From: Verrucomicrobiota bacterium
Lineage (GTDB): Bacteria > Verrucomicrobiota > Verrucomicrobiia > Chthoniobacterales > SZAS-18
DNA length: 42,276 nt
Reading direction: 5' to 3'
Assembly (NCBI GenBank): GCA_019241085.1
Contig: JAFAXH010000137.1
Span: 1 to 42,276 of the forward strand
Below, one piece after another: positions 41,852 to 42,276 of the stretch. A program made the position numbers and the translations under genes. Position 1 is the first letter of the stretch. Each line of letters begins with the position of its first letter. The notes under the pieces were generated by a model. It was not told where the DNA came from, did no database searches, and worked only from the letters and a program-made list of their open reading frames with translations.

Positions 41852-42276
41852 ATGACCGATTACTTCGCCCTGCTCGGCGAGCCGCGCCGGCCGTGGCTCG
41901 ATCCGGAGCGAGTGAAGGCAACGTTTCACCGCCTCAGCCGCGAGCGGCATCCCGATCAACAGCAGGCGGCGGCGGACGACGGCGCCTTTGCTGAATTGAA
42001 TGCTGCGCAGGAAACCTTGCGCCAGCCAAAGCTGCGGCTGCGACATTTGCTCGCGCTCGAATTTCCCGAAGTCGCCGTCAGCGGACCCGCTTCCGTGCCG
42101 CCGGCGCTGGCCGATGAGATTTTTCCGATCCAAACGTTGCTGACCAAGCTCGACGTTTTTTTGCAAAAAAAATCCGCCGCTTCGAGCGCAATCACCCGCG
42201 CATTGCTCGCCGCCGAAGGTCTCGTGCTGCAAGACGAAGCCGCCGCGCGCCTGGCGGATTTGGAAACCAAATACGC
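41852..42276 (+). CDS. hscB: HscB-like J-domain co-chaperone (3' end beyond window)
   Basis: The frame opens at ATG 41852, 19 bases after the iscA-like stop, and stays open to the window edge (141 full codons). The J domain begins MTDYFALLGEPRRPWLDPER and has H33-P34-D35 in RERHPDQQQAA, then FAELNAAQETLRQPKLRLRH. The J domain followed by a helical part (LADEIFPIQTLLTKLDVFL) matches HscB, which hands Fe-S scaffold proteins to HscA (Hsp70). The C-terminal part is only partly visible. The position beside iscA favours HscB over a general DnaJ protein. Confidence 0.85.
   Translation, partial: MTDYFALLGEPRRPWLDPERVKATFHRLSRERHPDQQQAAADDGAFAELNAAQETLRQPKLRLRHLLALEFPEVAVSGPASVPPALADEIFPIQTLLTKLDVFLQKKSAASSAITRALLAAEGLVLQDEAAARLADLETKY

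Overview
The window looks like chromosomal DNA from a GC-rich, Gram-negative, heterotrophic bacterium. A Verrucomicrobiota member (Opitutales or a related group) is my best guess. Pointing that way are a Kdo transferase, an AsmA-like protein, a lipoprotein, hopanoid-type genes, several glycoside-active enzymes, a Ser/Thr kinase with a proline-rich tail, and the many AT-richer 'text-like' inverted repeats between genes. The placement is inference; there is no rRNA gene here.

Layout. 1-635: start of a pectate-lyase-like gene running off the left edge. 636-1872: gene-poor, with tRNA-Thr(CGT) and a decayed tyrosine-integrase fragment. 1873-3339: YceI-like protein and an unknown membrane protein. 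3582-7437 (minus): AsmA-like protein, rsmD and waaA, a probable operon tied to envelope and ribosome. 7659-8660: YegS-type lipid kinase. 8820-13580: a three-domain GH18/deacetylase/GT2 protein followed immediately by a GH26 lipoprotein, probably a small exopolysaccharide operon, facing a GH1 glycosidase (13726-15318). 15562-19565: riboflavin synthase, a SprT-like protein and MutS. 19628-21766 (minus): a pentapeptide-repeat membrane protein whose 3' two thirds is strikingly AT-rich. 21858-22793 (minus): CDF metal transporter. 22934-26348: flippase-like membrane protein, shortened RibD-C-like protein, SRPBCC protein and ketoacyl synthase, a candidate lipid or polyketide unit. 26349-27127: a dense gene-free repeat block. 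27128-31015: two convergent acyl-CoA ligases. 31164-33422: Ser/Thr kinase. 33525-36257 (minus): DUF885 protein and a probable papain-like exported protein. 36261-39437: HpnK, HpnA and HpnI-like genes, a hopanoid head-group set. 39455-41364: two unknown proteins. 41473-42276: IscA-like protein and the start of an HscB-like J-domain co-chaperone running off the right edge.

Two things stand out. First, at least seven unrelated long inverted repeats lie between genes, and six genes end inside or within one base of a repeat arm; one other gene has its only plausible canonical start codon inside such a repeat. Second, the pentapeptide gene changes abruptly in base composition within one intact reading frame. 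Functions are assigned from motifs read by eye; no database search was possible.
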